Positions 24,151 through 35,325 of a stretch of 64,000 nucleotides of DNA are shown here, piece after piece. Every line of letters begins with the position of its first letter. Within the stretch, counting starts at the first letter, position 1. Source of the DNA: Cocos nucifera (Eukaryota; Streptophyta; Magnoliopsida; Arecales; Arecaceae); contig QRFJ01000061.1 in NCBI GenBank assembly GCA_006176705.1, positions 168,743 through 232,742 of the forward strand, given 5' to 3'. Made by a program: the position numbers and the translations under genes. The notes under the pieces are model-generated. The model did no database searches and was not told where the DNA came from. It worked only from the letters and a program-made list of their open reading frames with translations.

Positions 24151-24847
24151 GGCGATGCTCCATGACTTCTACATCGATTCGAGGCATATCTGCAGGCATC
24201 CAAGTGAAGACATCAGAATTTCTCTACAAGAAAGTGATAAGTTGCTTTCTAACCTCTCCTTTTAGGCTCAAGTCGATCTTCATGGTGTGTTCTTTATTCC
24301 CATCATTTAGAGAAATCTCCTCGAGGTCATCAATGGATTCTTCCCTTTCTTCAGATAGATCATCATGAGTATCAAGTTCATCCACTAGATAAGGGTCTGC
24401 TTGTCTTTTCCCCTGCAAGGCTATACTATAACAGTGTTGAGCTAGTGCCTGATCTCCTCTGACCTTCCAAACTCCATATCTAGTTGAAAACTTCATCTTC
24501 AAATAGTAAGTAGAAACTACAGTCCAAAGTGCATTCAAACCAGGTTGGCCAAGGATTGCATTGTAGGCAGAAGGGGCTTTAATTGTCAAAAAATTAATTT
24601 ATGCCGTAGCTTGCTATGGATATCGATCGGCTACCATAGGCAACAATATTATCTCTTCCACCGACACAGCATCACCTATGAATCCTACCAACGAAAAATT
24701 CATTGGGCCCATCCTATCATCAGATATGGATATTTTGGAAAAAGCATCATAATATAAGACATCAGCAGAGCTTTTATTATTAATTAAAATACGGTATACA
24801 TCATAATCAGCAATATTTAAAGTAACTACAATCACATCATTATGCAA
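24151..24847 (-). pseudogene. Tat element 2 protease region (broken)
   Basis: The frame 24847-24614 contains ILINNKSSADVLYYDAF, where the usual active site is DxGSSAD. Both the catalytic Asp (now Asn) and the Gly (now Lys) are lost, as G-to-A changes would produce. The next frame (24589-24224) has APSAYNAILGQPGLNALWTV, the conserved segment that follows protease in this lineage, and ends before RT. Confidence 0.85.
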
Positions 24848-26520
24848 AAGCTAAACTTTCTGGGCATCTTCTTTGGTGAAGGTGATGGGCTCCTCAATCC
24901 ATTGCCTCTTTGCCAGCTCTGTTGATTCGCTAGCTTTGCCATGCCGATGCCCTTCAGCAATGGTGTCGATGACTCCTTGAGGGGGTCGATCTTCTTAAGG
25001 CTCATCCCGTCGAGGTGGTTCAGATTGTGGTGGGGCTCTCGAACGATCTTCTCTCCTCTTCGACCAGCGTCGGATGAATCGGTCCAGTCGATCTCTCCTA
25101 ATCAATGCTTCAATCTCATCTTAAAGTTGGATGCATTCTTCAGTATCGTGACCATGGTCATGATGGTAAAGACTATACTTGTTGGGATTGCACTTGGCTG
25201 GGTGAGTCCGCATCTCCTCGGGCTTGGCCAACTGCTTCCTTATCTCCATTAGTATCTAAGTCTTGAAGGTGTTCAAGGGAGCAGGATTGTTAAATCTTCT
25301 GGAAGGAGAGTTCCATCGGATCCTTCGATCCAGGCTTCCCTATTGGTGAACTCGAGAAGGAGTTTGGGCTCGTCCGCGCTTAGGGAGAGGAGTTCGAGAG
25401 CACGGCTGAGTTTCACTCAGCTTTCTTTCAGGTGTGGGTTGACTAGGTTCATCTGCTTACCGCTCTCTTGCGGCCTCGTTGTCCTTCAACTTGAAGGCTT
25501 CTTCCATCCGGGCATAATCTTCAGCCCGGGCCAGCATATCAATAAAATTTTTGGGATATTTTCTCTAGAGAAGATAGAAGATCATTTTTTTGGAGGTCAT
25601 CCTTTCATTCGGCCATAGCTACAGATTGGTCCAGATTTCGGACCTCCAATGCAGCAGCACTAAAATGGCTGACATAAGCTCGGATTGACTCCTTCTCCTT
25701 CTATTTTATGTTGATGAGAAAATTCGAACCTCATCTTGGATGCTGGCTGCTTATAAATGAGCTACGAACTGATGGCTCATTTGATCGAAAGAGAAGATCA
25801 TACCCAGCTTAAGACTTGAGTACTAATTTCTTGTTGCTTCCTTCAAGATAGATGGGAAAGCTTGGCACAAGACGGCATTCGGCATGCCATGAAGCAGCAT
25901 CATCGTTTGGAAGGCCTTCAGATGGTTGATCGGATCAGAAGTTCCATTATAGATCTCAAATTAGGAGAGCTTGAAGTTCAGTAGCATAGGTTCTTGCATG
26001 ATCTTAACAGAGAAAGAAGGATCATTGCAGATATCATCATAGTGAGCCGGGATGGCATGGCAGAGCTCCTCAATCTGTCGATTCATATCTTAAAGTTTCT
26101 GGTCGAGAGTATCATCTCAACCATGGATCTTCGAAAGTCATCGACTGTAGATGGAAAAAGTTTCCTCTAGGGAGGAATCATGATCGGAATAAGGACTCCT
26201 TGCTCTTTGCCTCCCCTTCTCGAAGATGATGGGTCTGCTGACCTAGGTTGCCCTTTTCGACGCTGGATCCCAAAGCTCTGGTTGGGGGCTTTCCGATCAG
26301 GCAACCATCGAGGGCTGCTGTATGGCCTGTACCATCTCGGTGAGACGTCAAACCTACTATATTAGTAAGTTGAACTACTCCGAATCCACCATGATTGTCA
26401 ACGGAGGAGGGTGGAGAGTGGACGATGGAGCCAGAATGGGTGATTCCGGCTTGGATCTGGTGGTAGAGGTAGTAGACCACTGGGTGGTCACCTTTTTTGG
26501 AGGCATTCTCTAAAGCAAGA
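24848..26520 (-). pseudogene. Tat element 2 gag (broken)
   Basis: Gag packages element RNA. The start is likely near 26507 (MPPKKVTTQWS). The core motif YNGTSDPINHLKAFQTMMLL, followed by HGMPNAVLCQAF, is near 25955-25865. A knuckle-like HHDHGHDTEEC segment lies near 25180-25145, with the first Cys replaced by Ser. Acidic/basic linker sequence runs to the protease. Many stops and frame changes break it. Plus-strand ORFs in this stretch are shadows. Confidence 0.85.
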
Positions 26521-26640
26521 AGAAGTCAAATGGAAGTGAATTCAAAAAATTAAGAGAGAAAGGAAGGCAAGTAAGATTGACTGGGCACTCTTTTTAGAAT
26601 AAGGGCACAGAGGTCCTTCCTCTAGCATCAATTCTATTGG

Positions 26641-27552
26641 TACAGAAATTCATGAGGGCACTGGAGATGGCTGGAGTGGGGAAGGTGAGGCCATCGATAG
26701 GACCTACAAAATAAAGTCCAAACCGAAGGTGGGCGGCTCTAGTAGGATCCTTCGATGCTCAAGTTAATTTTTCGGTCAACTGAAATGGAGTGCTCGAAAA
26801 AATGAAAAAGCAGAGTAACAGAAAGAAAAAGAAAGCTAAGAAAAAATATATCTGGAGGATCCCTTTTATAGATAGAGCATGTAATAAACTGATAACGATA
26901 ACCATAACCATTTGGTAGGGGGCCGCTCGAGCCACGTAGAGTTTATTATGAAGAGTAGTGCTTGTTGTCGCGACTTGTCAGTCAAGATTAGTGTCTATTG
27001 TCATGATGTGCCAATATGTTGGAGACTAATGGTTGAAGTTCAGGTGAGGTAGGTGTTGACTGCGAAAAGCTCCAATTTACAACAGTTCTAGAGGAGTTCG
27101 GACTCTTTTAGGATCGTCCGCATACAGGTTTATTCGTCTTGAGTTGGTGGCCGAATTCAAGGAGGTCGTTTCGGGCGAATGAGAGGAGATCGACTGGAAG
27201 AGGGTTGACTATAGGAGATCGATCGAAAGAAAGTCGATCGTAGGAAGTTTGGCTGGAGGAGGTCCGACTGGAAGAGGTCGTCCGGAGGAGGTCCGATGGG
27301 AGGAGGTCATCCAGAGGAAGTTCTGGAGGAGATCATCTGGATGGAGCATGGCTGGCGGATTTCGTTTGGGAGGAGTTCGTCTGGAGGGAGTGCGGCTGGA
27401 CTCTAACCCTATTATTAATTTTTAGCCAGAGGACAAGACTCGAATAATAGCATGAATTCATCATTGGGGAGGTCGACGAATCGAATAGGGGGAAGGTCGG
27501 TATTGAAGGACTTCGGGCAAGAACTTTAGTGGGGGCCATTTTATTCCTAACA
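26641..27552 (-). repeat. 5' LTR of Tat element 2
   Basis: Aligns with 14838-15720; plus-strand ends are TACAGAAATTC (TG decayed to TA) and CCTAACA at 27552. A TATAGATAGAGC segment near 26868-26879 (CTTTTATAGATGGAGC in the other LTR) could hold the promoter on one strand. The primer site left of 26641 is too decayed to name. Confidence 0.85.
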
Positions 27553-27776
27553 ATTAGCGATGGTAAAATTATTATCGATGGTATTTTACTGTCGCTAATA
27601 AGATTATATTATTAGCGACAGTAATTTGCCATCACTAATAAATTTTTCATCCTCATTTTTTCCCACCCCATCATGCGCCGTTGTTTTCCTCCACCCCACT
27701 ACCCCCTCATTTTTCTAACCCTCCCCCCCCTCCGTATTTTTATCCTCCACCACCACCCCCCTCTCCCCCGCCCTAT
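27553..27776. mobile_element. Inverted-repeat DNA element E, right piece
   Basis: ATTAGCGATGG, ATCGATGG, TGTCGCTAATA and GCGACAG copies at 27553-27640 match the subterminal repeats of the left and middle pieces. A C-rich stretch follows (27660-27776) up to the next element. No gene. Confidence 0.55.
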
Positions 27777-28803
27777 TGTGAAAGCCCCTGATCTTTAGCA
27801 TAGACTTGAGGAGACCTTTGACGTTCTCTATGGACAGTGAACTATCGATCCACCTTTTGGATCTATAACGGGGTGCCTCCCTCCTAAGCCGCCTCAAGAT
27901 TCTTGAAGAAGCCCTAGAAAGGGGGGGTGGCGCGTCCCTCCTATGGACAGCAAACCACCGATCTATCGCTTGGATCTATGATGGGGTGCCTCCCTCCTAA
28001 GCCACCCCAAGATTCTTGAAGAAGCCCTAGAGAGGGGGGGCACCTCCCTCCTAGGGCTTGAGGGAGGTGCCCCTCCTTTCTAAAGCTTTTTCAAGAATTC
28101 TAAGGTGGCAACACTAGAGAGAAGAGAGAAGAGAGATTGAGGGAGAAAAAATCTATATTTTACTCTTGTTCTAAAATCCTAATACATCCTATGTATTTAT
28201 ACATAGATATTAGGCCCAACCAAAAACTTCCTTGGCTAATCCAAAATATGAAAGCACTCACCACCCATGTACGCCCATGTCTCTCATGCTCTCATCCCCT
28301 GGATCTAAACTCAATTCATACATGAGTTAGCTCCCTTAAGACCTTATTGGACCAGACTATAAGATTCCTAGGATAAAATCCTATCCTAGATCCAAACAGA
28401 AAATCCAACCTATTCTATATGCCATCATCGAGCTAGTCCTGTCAGAAACCAAGCTGGCTCGTCTGTATCTCATCCAGACCCTATTTTCTATCTGCTTGAG
28501 ATAGCCAGTTCGACTGCGTATCCAAGCCAGCCTGCCTATATATCAGCATCTTATCTTAGCTGATTCTTTTTCTTGGCTTTAGTTCTTTGCTTCATCTTGT
28601 ATCCCAAATCTCCAGAGCACCTACTAAGCCCCTCAAGATCCTCACACTTGAACCTCGAGTCCGTGGAGGGCTATAGACTGCCTCCACCCTAGGATAACTC
28701 CTGTTCTAGTCCTAGGACTCACATCCATCCTAGTCTTCCTGGAGCCAACACCCTGACTCCTTCCATGGCCTTCTAAGGTTTGAAAGCACCGCTAATCCTA
28801 ACA
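27777..28803 (-). repeat. 3' LTR of element X
   Basis: Plus-strand ends are TGTGAAAGCC and CCTAACA. It contains an internal duplication of about 110 bp (from about 27828 and 27940) that the other LTR lacks. A 14-base hairpin stem GGGGCACCTCCCTC / GAGGGAGGTGCCCC lies at 28037-28073. Confidence 0.85.
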
Positions 28804-28813
28804 ATCTCTACCT

Positions 28814-30484
28814 TGGTGTGCCCAAGCCTTGGCACACCCTTGGCAATGTCCTCCTACATGATTCTGCTGTCGATGCATGTCATCTTTCTTCAGCTGCTGA
28901 GCTCTCTTTGAGGCCTTTGAAATGACCGCCTCCAATGCTGAAGACCTTGGCTTGTACCTATGCACCACCCTTGGAGTTGTAGGTATCCTTTTGCTTGACA
29001 GTCGCATCACTTATCTTGGACTTTCCTAGAAAATTTACAGCAATCCTATGCCGGCTCCCACTACATACCCTGACATGATCTTCTGAGAACTTTACCTATC
29101 CTTCCACATGTGCTGCTCTATTTGAAACTATGCATCTTCGACATTGGTGCTAGGATATTGGTCCTCCTGCACTCCTCCATTTTGAACTCATGTCATATCT
29201 CTTTTTACTTGTGAAGCCATCTCTGCTCGGTGTTCTACCTGAAACTGAAGTTTTTTTGATGCTACAAAAGCTGACTCTATAACCGAGTCCCCCAAGGCCA
29301 ATCATTCAATGCTGTACTACTGGGCCTACCGCTATATCTCGAACACTATCATTGTCCTTTTAGATCCTCCACACTCCATGGATCCCTCCAAAGTCATCTC
29401 GGATACCTCTGCTATCCATGGGCACCTCTGAAACTCAAGAGCTCATTCAACTTTTTAAACCAGTGACTAAATCCTAGAAAATTCCATCCTAACATTTCTC
29501 CTCTTCCGCCTCTGTACCAACCATCACTTCAGTTATGCCTGAAGAAACTACAGCTCAAATCTTATCCTGGGCTCAAACCCATCTATTTTATCTCGAGGCT
29601 CCTGAGATACTCTAGCTCTTCCTGAGACCTGCTACCGATCTTTCTGAGATGCCTTCAGACACTCTCTACTGAGATACCTCTCTCAGCTGCTGCACCGTCG
29701 AGCTTCTCTCAGCCTTGTGCCTCCAAGAAAACACTACTACAGCACTCCAGTGCTTCCTACCTTATCTCAACACTGCCTCCTCATAGGTATCTGAATTCTT
29801 TCTTGCTGTACATAAACCATTCTCCATCTAAATCATGACTCTTTCTGATGCACCTACAGAAGAAATCTGATGCAAGATCAGTCATCCAACTCTGACCTAC
29901 TGGAGCTCTACCATCGCTGCTCCCATCTCAGATACTCCACAACCTTGTGGGCACCTCCAAAACCATCAAGGATCTTTGCCTCCACTGAATCTACTACGAT
30001 GCTCCATGGATCAGCCACTTCCATCACCCTCAAGGCTTCGCAAATCCATGCTCTAGTCGAAACATTGAATGCATCCCCGACTACTTCCCTGCCTTCTTGC
30101 AACCGAAAGATGTATAGTCGCTTCTTCAGTCTTTCTTCTACCATTCCTCTTGGGAAACCTCTCTTCAACCACTAAATAGCCCCATGCTGTCCATCTTCCT
30201 AGAGAATCCTATCACCCATCATACGCCTCAGTCTTTCCAAGCAAGACTAATTAGAAAGTCATGCACCCAAAGCTTCCACCCCAAAAAAAATTCTTTTCAT
30301 TAATCCTCTCAACCTCCACCTTCAACTTGCTGCTTCCGATTGTTCAAACCACAGCAATAACAAAGATAGATCTGAGACATACCGTGAAATACTAGTGCAG
30401 ATTTTTGATTTTATCCTATATGACTTCTCCTTTGCTTTCACGCACTATCAAGCTCTGATACTAATTATTGTGATAATCAGTACT
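28814..30484 (-). other. Internal region of element X with unidentified ORF
   Basis: I recognise no retroviral domain here. Two minus-strand open frames stand out. The one at 30168-29908 (86 codons) contains RLYIFRLQEGREV, AWICEALRVMEVADP and IVVDSVEAKILDGFGGA, and looks like real protein sequence with mixed hydrophobic/charged pattern. The one at 29010-28798 is basic with KASKRAQQLKKDDMHRQ. Stops and frame changes separate them. They could be a decayed gag-like gene, a captured host fragment, or chance. Confidence 0.4.
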
Positions 30485-30496
30485 GCTCTAATACCA
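30485..30496 (-). other. Primer-binding site of element X
   Basis: Minus strand TGGTATTAGAGC. A second similar copy (AGTATCAGAGC, about 30452-30462), also followed by a TCACAATAATT-type LTR-end sequence, lies about 33 bases further inside, so the primer-site/LTR junction is duplicated. Confidence 0.75.
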
Positions 30497-30501
30497 ATTA
30501 T

Positions 30502-31338
30502 TGCAGAAGCTCCTGATCTCTAGCATGGACTTGAGGAGACCTTTGATGTTCTATATGGACAGCGAATCATCGATCCACCTCCTAAATCTATGATGGGGCA
30601 CCTCCCTCATAGGGCTTGAGGGAGGCACCCTCCTCTCTAGGACTCTTCAAGAATCTTGGGGTAGCAACACTAGAGAGAAAAGAGAAGAGAGACTGAGAAA
30701 GAAAAGATCTATATTTCACTCTCGTTCTAAAATCCTAATACATCCTATGTATTTATACATAGATGTTAGGCTCGACCAAAAACTCTCCTAGTTAATCCAA
30801 TACATGAAAGCACTCACCAAGTCCATATACATCCTTGTCTCCCATGCTCTCATTTTTTGGATCTAAATCAGATCCATACATGAGTTAGCCCTCTTAAGAC
30901 CTTATTGGATCAGACCTTAAGACCCCTACGATAAAATCCTACCCTAGATCCAAACAGAAAACCTAACCTATTCTATATGCCACCATTGAGCCGGCTTTGT
31001 CAGAAACTAAGCTGGCTCATCTGTGTCTTGCCTGAATTCTGTCTTCTGTCTACCTAAAATAGCTGGCTTGACTGCACCTCGAGCCAGCTCGGCCTCAGCT
31101 CGAGCCAGCTCGACTGCGTATCCGAGCCAACCCGCCCGTGTGTCAACCCTTTATCTTGGCTGATTCTTTTTCTGGGCTTTGATCTTTTGCTCCATCTTAT
31201 GTCTCCGATCTTCAGAGCACCTACCAAGCCTCTTAAGGTCCTCACATCTGAACCTTAAGCCTGTAGAGTGCTATAGACTGCCTCCACCCTAGGATAAATC
31301 TTATCCTAGCTTTAGGACTCACACTCATCCTAGTCTTC
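30502..31338 (-). repeat. 5' LTR of element X, truncated
   Basis: Starts TGCAGAAGCTCC and follows the left LTR to ...CATCCTAGTCTTC, where CACTACAAGAAAAA begins. The last part of the LTR (from GGAGCCAACACC in the other copy) is missing here and was not found elsewhere in the window. Confidence 0.85.
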
Positions 31339-34080
31339 CACTACAAGAAAAAGGATAATTAGCTACGCAATAAAAATATAGCTAAATTCTAAAAAAATAT
31401 TGCTAATTATATCTACCAACGTAAACTACGTCAAAAAAAATACATTAGCAAAAGTGTCGTCTTTGATTTCATTTACCGATGTTTAAAAAATTTCATCAAA
31501 AAAAAATGTTTTACCAATGTTAAACTAAATGTCGAAGATTAGTTTTAGCTATGATAAATAGGCGTTGGAAAACAAGTATTTACTGACATATAATAATCAT
31601 CGACAATATGAATTTTTACCCTTGCAAAATAAACGTTGGCAAAAATATTTTTACCGATGAAAACTTAGGTTGGTAAATAAATATTTATCTATGCTTAATA
31701 AATATCAAAAAAATAATTTTACCATGCAAGATGAACATCAATAAACTATTAACGATGATATATTTACGTGGGTAAAAAATAATTTACCTATGCTTATTTT
31801 ATGTCAGCAAATAATTTACAACATAAAGTTACGTCGGTAATTGTTAAGCATGGCTAAAGATGGCACGCTGGCATACTTTTTGATGACTGTTACTTTGGAT
31901 TTGCCTACATTTAATATACATCAGTAAATATTTTATGACATTAATTTGCATCGGTAATTATAAAGTATGACTAAAAGTGGCATGCTAGCATGCTATTTGG
32001 CGATGGTTACTTTGATTTACCGATGCTAAGTTGCATTGCTATAACTCTTTATCTACGCTTTCTTTGCATTGCTAATTATTTTTATCAAAAAAATAATTTT
32101 ATTTATGCTAATTTTTTAAAATTTGTAGATAAATAAATATAATATAACATCCACATAACAAATAAACACATGCCAAAATCAAATTCATTCACTTTAAAAC
32201 ATACATATAACATCCATATAAAAAAATCATATATACATACAAAATATCGTACATACTACATATCCTTTTAAAAAAAAATTAAAATAAAATAAAACTCCAT
32301 ATCGACGGTGACATATCATAGACCTGCATTAAATTAAAAAATTAAGTTAGCAAACTAATTATCTAATATAAATACTAAAAATATATTAATTAAAAATTAT
32401 ATAAAATAATATCAGTGGGAGAGGCATCATCATCATCGGTAGAGTCCTGATCATAAGCATCAGCAGAAACATCAAAAGTCGGTAGGGGGCATACAGTGAC
32501 ATAACTCATCGAGCTTCGTTCCAAATGCTTAAAGCTGGGATGAAAGCTCAGCATTGACCTACCATAGGTCCGCTATCTCTTACTAATGTCTCTTCTCGGT
32601 CTCAGCATATCTTCTCTCCACCTCATGCAGACAAGCATCATAAGAAATATATACTGCTCGAGAGGAGCTAAGGGCCACAACTCCATATCCCAATCCTATA
32701 ATATAACTAGGTCTCCTATAGAGCACCTCATCATAGATATCATCATCTATGGGTGGAGTAGAGCCCTCGGCTAGGGGTTGGGATCGTATCTCCGTCATGC
32801 GGTCCTAATTAAAAAAATATATAATCAAAAGTCTAAACTTTATAATGAAATTGAAATAGAACTTAATCAATCAATACTCACATATCTCTCCCTAGTCCCA
32901 GAAAGCTACTCGCCTGTCACCTGGCGATGGATCCTCTAGTAGACGTCAATCCACTCGAGCAGCTATCTTGTCTTGATGTTTCTCTGAATTTTATGAATGT
33001 TAGTATACAAACACAGATATATTCTAACAAATCATTAAAAATATATGTATATGTACTTAATAGCTCATACTGATACTGTTCAAATGACTTTGATCCACCA
33101 TAATACATCACCGTGAGGCTCGACTTGCTCTATAAGGCTATGTCATAGTAGGTCTAATAAGTAAATGCAATCAAGATATTAGTGAACATATTACAATACC
33201 ATATCAATTCAATATCAATATTTTTATTATATATAATAGTTATACCTGATATGCAGGATCCTCGTATCTGGTGCAGAGGAGATTCCAATCGAGATGTGAT
33301 ACACTTCTGTGCGATGTCTCACATGCCGTCGCCGCCCCACATGCCTGAAAAACCTCCTTTCAGTGGCTATGGAGCTCATATCTGAATCCTCTAAGCAATC
33401 ACCCCATATACCCAAAGATAGCCTCCAGCACATGCGAGGTATCAATCTCCTGAATATCAAATCATGCTACAAAAATAATATATAATATATGAGATTTATC
33501 AAAAAAAGTTAAATAATTATCAAAAACTATATTTAGTTACCTGCAAATGGTCGAGAAGGATCTACTGTTGTGGCCTCATAACTCTACGTCAATCAGATAG
33601 CATTAGAAGAGGGTACGAATGGATAATAATAGCAATCTCGCACACATACAGATCTCTGATATGGTGTTCTAGTGGTATGATATATCCTGATGGGATGACA
33701 ATCTTCATCCTCTCCCCGGGATGTGCCCTCCTCCAGCTTCTCATTTTTGGCGACTTCACATGTTCGCCTAATCACAGTATCAGCAGCTGTAGCAAAATAA
33801 GAAGCTTAAAATTAGTTATTTATACGTGATAAAAACTTAAAGCAAATATAATACAAAAAACTATAATATGTAAAATCAATCTGTGGTAGGAGACGATGTG
33901 CCTACCTCAATAGTGTGCTGCTGTGATGAAGAAGAGGTACCGACATCTTCATGTCGGTCCTCCCCATCAAATCATCCTCCTAGTAGCATCGCTTAAAATT
34001 AATTATTTATAAATGATAAAAAAATAAAGCAAATTAAATATAAAAAATTATAATATATAAAATCAACCTGGAGTGGCTAA
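31339..34080. mobile_element. CACTA-type element 1 (one end seen)
   Basis: CACTACAAGAAAAAGG at 31339 is the classic CACTA terminus. From there to about 32110 come many subterminal motifs of the type TTTACCGATG / ATTTGCATCGGTAA / TTACCTATGC. Fragments of a minus-strand transposase follow. The matching inverted end (TTTTTCTTGTAGTG) was not seen before 34530 or later, so the right side is deleted or hidden by later events; the right limit is approximate. A segment of about 90 bp (33805-33885) recurs at 33990-34068. Confidence 0.75.
32583..33780 (-). pseudogene. CACTA element 1 transposase, Transposase_24-like (broken)
   Basis: The frame 32798-32583 reads AEGSTPPIDDDIYDEVLYRR then PSYIIGLGYGV and a Ser-rich stretch, resembling the C-terminal part of plant Ptta/En-Spm (Transposase_24) proteins. 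Upstream, 33111-32917 begins MMYYGGSKSFEQYQYEL, the segment that normally precedes it, followed by an AT-rich stretch that may be an intron. 33460-33227 and 33775-33593 hold less certain pieces. Coding sense is opposite to the CACTA end at 31339. Stops and unclear splicing make it non-functional. Confidence 0.6.
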
Positions 34081-34084
34081 TATT

Positions 34085-34527
34085 TATGATCATCACTATC
34101 AAAATAATTAAAGTAGTAGCCAAGATCATTTATCTAAAAAATTATCTCGTAATTAGATGTCATCTGATCTTTTGATCATTCATTTCTCATTTAACGGCCG
34201 AAATTATCTCATACTAAATTGAACACGATAATAATATCCGATTAAAGTGAAACTTTGATGGTATGCTACAAATATATTGTAGATTTTTGGATCCACCAGT
34301 GGTCTCTATCTATCAGATCATCGCACCATCGTTCGTGATTGTTGAAATTGAATTTTACTGATCGATGAAGTTAGGGCTATCAGATCGAGATGGTCTTTTA
34401 TGATAGCACTCTAATGATAATTATTTAGATATTAAATGATAAAGATAGATATTAAATTTTAGAATTATATAATATTTAGAAAAAAATTAAAAAAATTAAT
34501 TTCTAACCTGTGATAGAGGTTAATGAA
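34085..34527. mobile_element. Inverted-repeat DNA element E, second copy
   Basis: Its reverse complement matches 5945-6039 joined to 14131-14430 without the Athila insertion; around the join it reads GATAGCCCTAACTTCATCGATC. It therefore shows the empty site of that insertion. A hairpin-type motif (CCTGTGATAGAGGTTAATG) replaces the TTAGCGATGG repeats at its end. No ORF. Confidence 0.65.
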
Positions 34528-34967
34528 AATCACTACTATAGACTAATGGCAGCAGTTTTCAAACCGCTGCCATAGGTCTATGGCAGCGATTTTCAGTAAC
34601 CACTGCCATAGGTAGATTTTTTCTCCAAATTTTACCTCCAATTTTATTTTTCTCTCCAAGCTATCTCTCTCCCTCCTCTCCGTTGTCGGTGAGGCCTTCC
34701 CCTCCATTTTCTTCCCCGATCGACATCGACTCCTCCCCTGCCTCCTCTTACTTCCCCGATTGGTGCTGGCTCCACCCCTGCCTCCTTTTTCGACCAACCT
34801 AGCCGCTAGCTCTACCACCTCTCTACTTGCCCCTTCTTCCCCTGTTGGCCCAACCGCCAGCCCCGCCACCACCTCCTCCTCCTCCTCCTCCTTCCTCGAT
34901 CGGCTGTTCTGCCAGATCCACCACCTCCGTCGCCTCCCTATTCTTCCCCAATCGCCAATCCCGACCC

Positions 34968-35325
34968 CTCCCTACTCTCTCTCTCTTTCTCTCCTCTCTT
35001 CCCTCAGCCTGACCCATCCCCTCCCTGCTCTCTCTCTCCTCTCTTCCCTCAACCTGACTTGTCCCCTCTCTACTTTGTCTCTCTTCCCTCTTTCTCTCTC
35101 TTTCCTCTTTCTTCTCTCTCTCTTCTCTCTTTCTCTCTCTAGATCTTTCTCTCTTCGCTCTTTCTCTCTCCCTTCTCACTTTCTCTCTAGATCTTTCTTT
35201 CTCTCTTCCCTCTTTCTTTTTATCTCTCTTCTCTCTTTCTCTTTCTCTTTTCTCTTTCTTTCTCTCTCTTTTCTCTTTTTCTTTCTTTCTCCTCTCTCTC
35301 TGTATCTCACTATCTTGCGTCTCTC
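34968..35325 (+). repeat. Pyrimidine-rich tract
   Basis: About 350 bases are almost entirely C and T on the plus strand, mostly CTCTCTTT-type units. Long ORFs on both strands here are low-complexity artefacts. It lies between the subterminal repeats and the transposase of CACTA element 2. Confidence 0.9.

Larger units (their letters stand above)
14838..27552 (-). mobile_element. Tat-type Ty3/gypsy element 2 (12.7 kb, decayed)
   Basis: Nearly full-length element on the minus strand: 5' LTR 26641-27552, gag, protease, RT, RNase H, integrase, then a tandem array, an antisense ORF and the 3' LTR 14838-15720. Flanks are GTTAG (left) and ATTAG (right), a near-perfect 5-bp target duplication inside the TTAGCGATGG repeats of element E. 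All coding parts carry stops or frameshifts. The extra antisense ORF between pol and the 3' LTR is typical of the Tat/Retand group, and supports that lineage together with the gag and RT motifs. Confidence 0.9.
27777..31338 (-). mobile_element. Non-autonomous LTR element X (iMet-type primer site)
   Basis: Two related LTRs (27777-28803 and 30502-31338) flank about 1.7 kb. The minus strand has TGGTATTAGAGC (30496-30485), one base from the initiator-Met primer site TGGTATCAGAGC, next to the right LTR, and AAGGTAGAGAT as polypurine tract next to the left LTR. No gag, RT or integrase motif is visible inside, so it looks like a LARD-type derivative, probably of a copia element. The right LTR is cut at 31338 by a CACTA element. 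Confidence 0.8.

Noticed and set aside
26178..26513. Overlapping ORFs on both strands near 26.2-26.5 kb
   Set aside because: They overlie decayed gag near its start; no independent protein pattern is seen.
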